In this document: in pieces, positions 4,857 to 5,020 of the stretch
Numbering within the stretch: the first letter of the stretch is position 1
Layout of the letters: each line of letters starts with the position of its first letter
NCBI GenBank assembly: GCA_937141995.1
Contig: CAKZQX010000942.1
Span: 1-5,020, forward strand
Length of the DNA stretch: 5,020 nt
Direction: 5' to 3'
Source: an uncultured Chloroflexaceae bacterium
GTDB taxonomy: Bacteria > Chloroflexota > Chloroflexia > Chloroflexales > Chloroflexaceae
The notes under the pieces: generated by a model
What the model was told of the DNA's origin: nothing
What the model saw: only the letters and a program-made list of their open reading frames with translations
Databases searched by the model: none
Translations under genes and position numbers: made by a program

Positions 4857-5020
4857 AACAGGAGTTACGCGGTGCTGCCTGTTCCATCCTGGTACCAGAC
4901 CTGAACGCCGGCTTCGCCTGCGGCAGCCTGGTACTTTTTTACCTTGTTCACAAAAAAATTCACAATGTGAATTTTTTTGTGAACAAGAGGGGAGTCTTCC
5001 GCCCTGCCGGAGGCGATAAA
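4857..5020 (+). mobile_element. MITE-like foldback element, copy C (cut by the window edge)
   Basis: The left end AACAGGAGTTACGCGGT is identical to the inverted right end of copy B (plus strand 1185-1201), including the preceding T. The left arm follows copy B through GTTACGCGGTG, CAGACCTGAACG, TTCGCCTGCGGCAGC and TGGTACTT to CTTGTTCA. A 45-base hairpin follows (4943-4987), then TCTTCCGCCCTGCCGGAGGC as at the right arm of copies A and B. The rest of the right arm and the end lie beyond the window. The element starts 67 bases upstream of the antirepressor start codon. It has no coding capacity. Confidence 0.75.
4943..4987. repeat. Central perfect 22-bp hairpin of copy C
   Basis: Arms 4943-4964 and 4966-4987 are perfect inverse complements around a single central base, so as DNA this is a cruciform-capable palindrome. 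Outer bases CTTGTTCA / TGAACAAG match the copy B hairpin; the interior is A/T-rich with seven A's and seven T's instead of the copy B sequence. Stem plus T-run could also weakly terminate transcription in either direction. Confidence 0.9.

Noticed and set aside
4943..4987. Simple intrinsic terminator
   Set aside because: The stem plus T-run could terminate, but it is at the same place in the element as the copy B hairpin, which has no T-run, so it is better read as part of the element.

Overview
This is a GC-rich bacterial fragment in which every protein gene I can support lies on the minus strand. Four genes are present. Reading in their own direction, from high to low coordinates, they are: a solitary P22-type phage antirepressor-like protein (4002-4790), a secreted right-handed beta-helix protein with a choice-of-anchor Q region and an IPT/TIG-like domain (1538-3538), a GNAT N-acetyltransferase (704-1144), and the N-terminal part of a DUF2723 multipass membrane protein that runs off the left edge (1-445). 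The best guess for the source is a Chloroflexota (Roseiflexus/Chloroflexus-like) bacterium. That rests on the C-terminal VYLPLIVR tail of the beta-helix protein, the presence of choice-of-anchor Q and DUF2723 proteins, and heptameric tandem repeats between genes. It is an inference from family knowledge, not a proof.

The intergenic DNA is more unusual than the genes. Three copies of one foldback, MITE-like element can be aligned by eye. Copy A (533-661, plus orientation) lacks the central hairpin. Copy B (1185-1402, minus orientation) looks complete. Copy C (from 4857, plus orientation) is cut by the right window edge. Shared features are an end sequence containing GTTACGCGGT, a left arm with TTCGCCTGCGGCAGC, a right arm with CTTCCGCCCTGCCGGAGGCG, and in B and C a long central hairpin. 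The outermost 8 bp of that hairpin are the same in both copies, but the interior sequences are unrelated. A and B face each other across the acetyltransferase gene, so that gene sits between inverted copies.

Other non-coding structure: a period-7 repeat just upstream of the DUF2723 start codon (456-516); a second, different period-7 repeat whose last unit overlaps the antirepressor stop codon (3954-4002); a nested palindromic element of about 180 bp (3776-3955); a long hairpin after the beta-helix gene (1455-1507) and a compact hairpin plus T-run after the acetyltransferase gene (668-701), both probable terminators; and several small palindromes in the 5' region of the beta-helix gene.

The four genes do not form an obvious pathway. 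They are separated by repeat-filled gaps and are probably transcribed separately. The window reads as a chromosomal accessory region shaped by small non-autonomous elements. No transposase, tRNA, rRNA, CRISPR array or complete phage module is visible.
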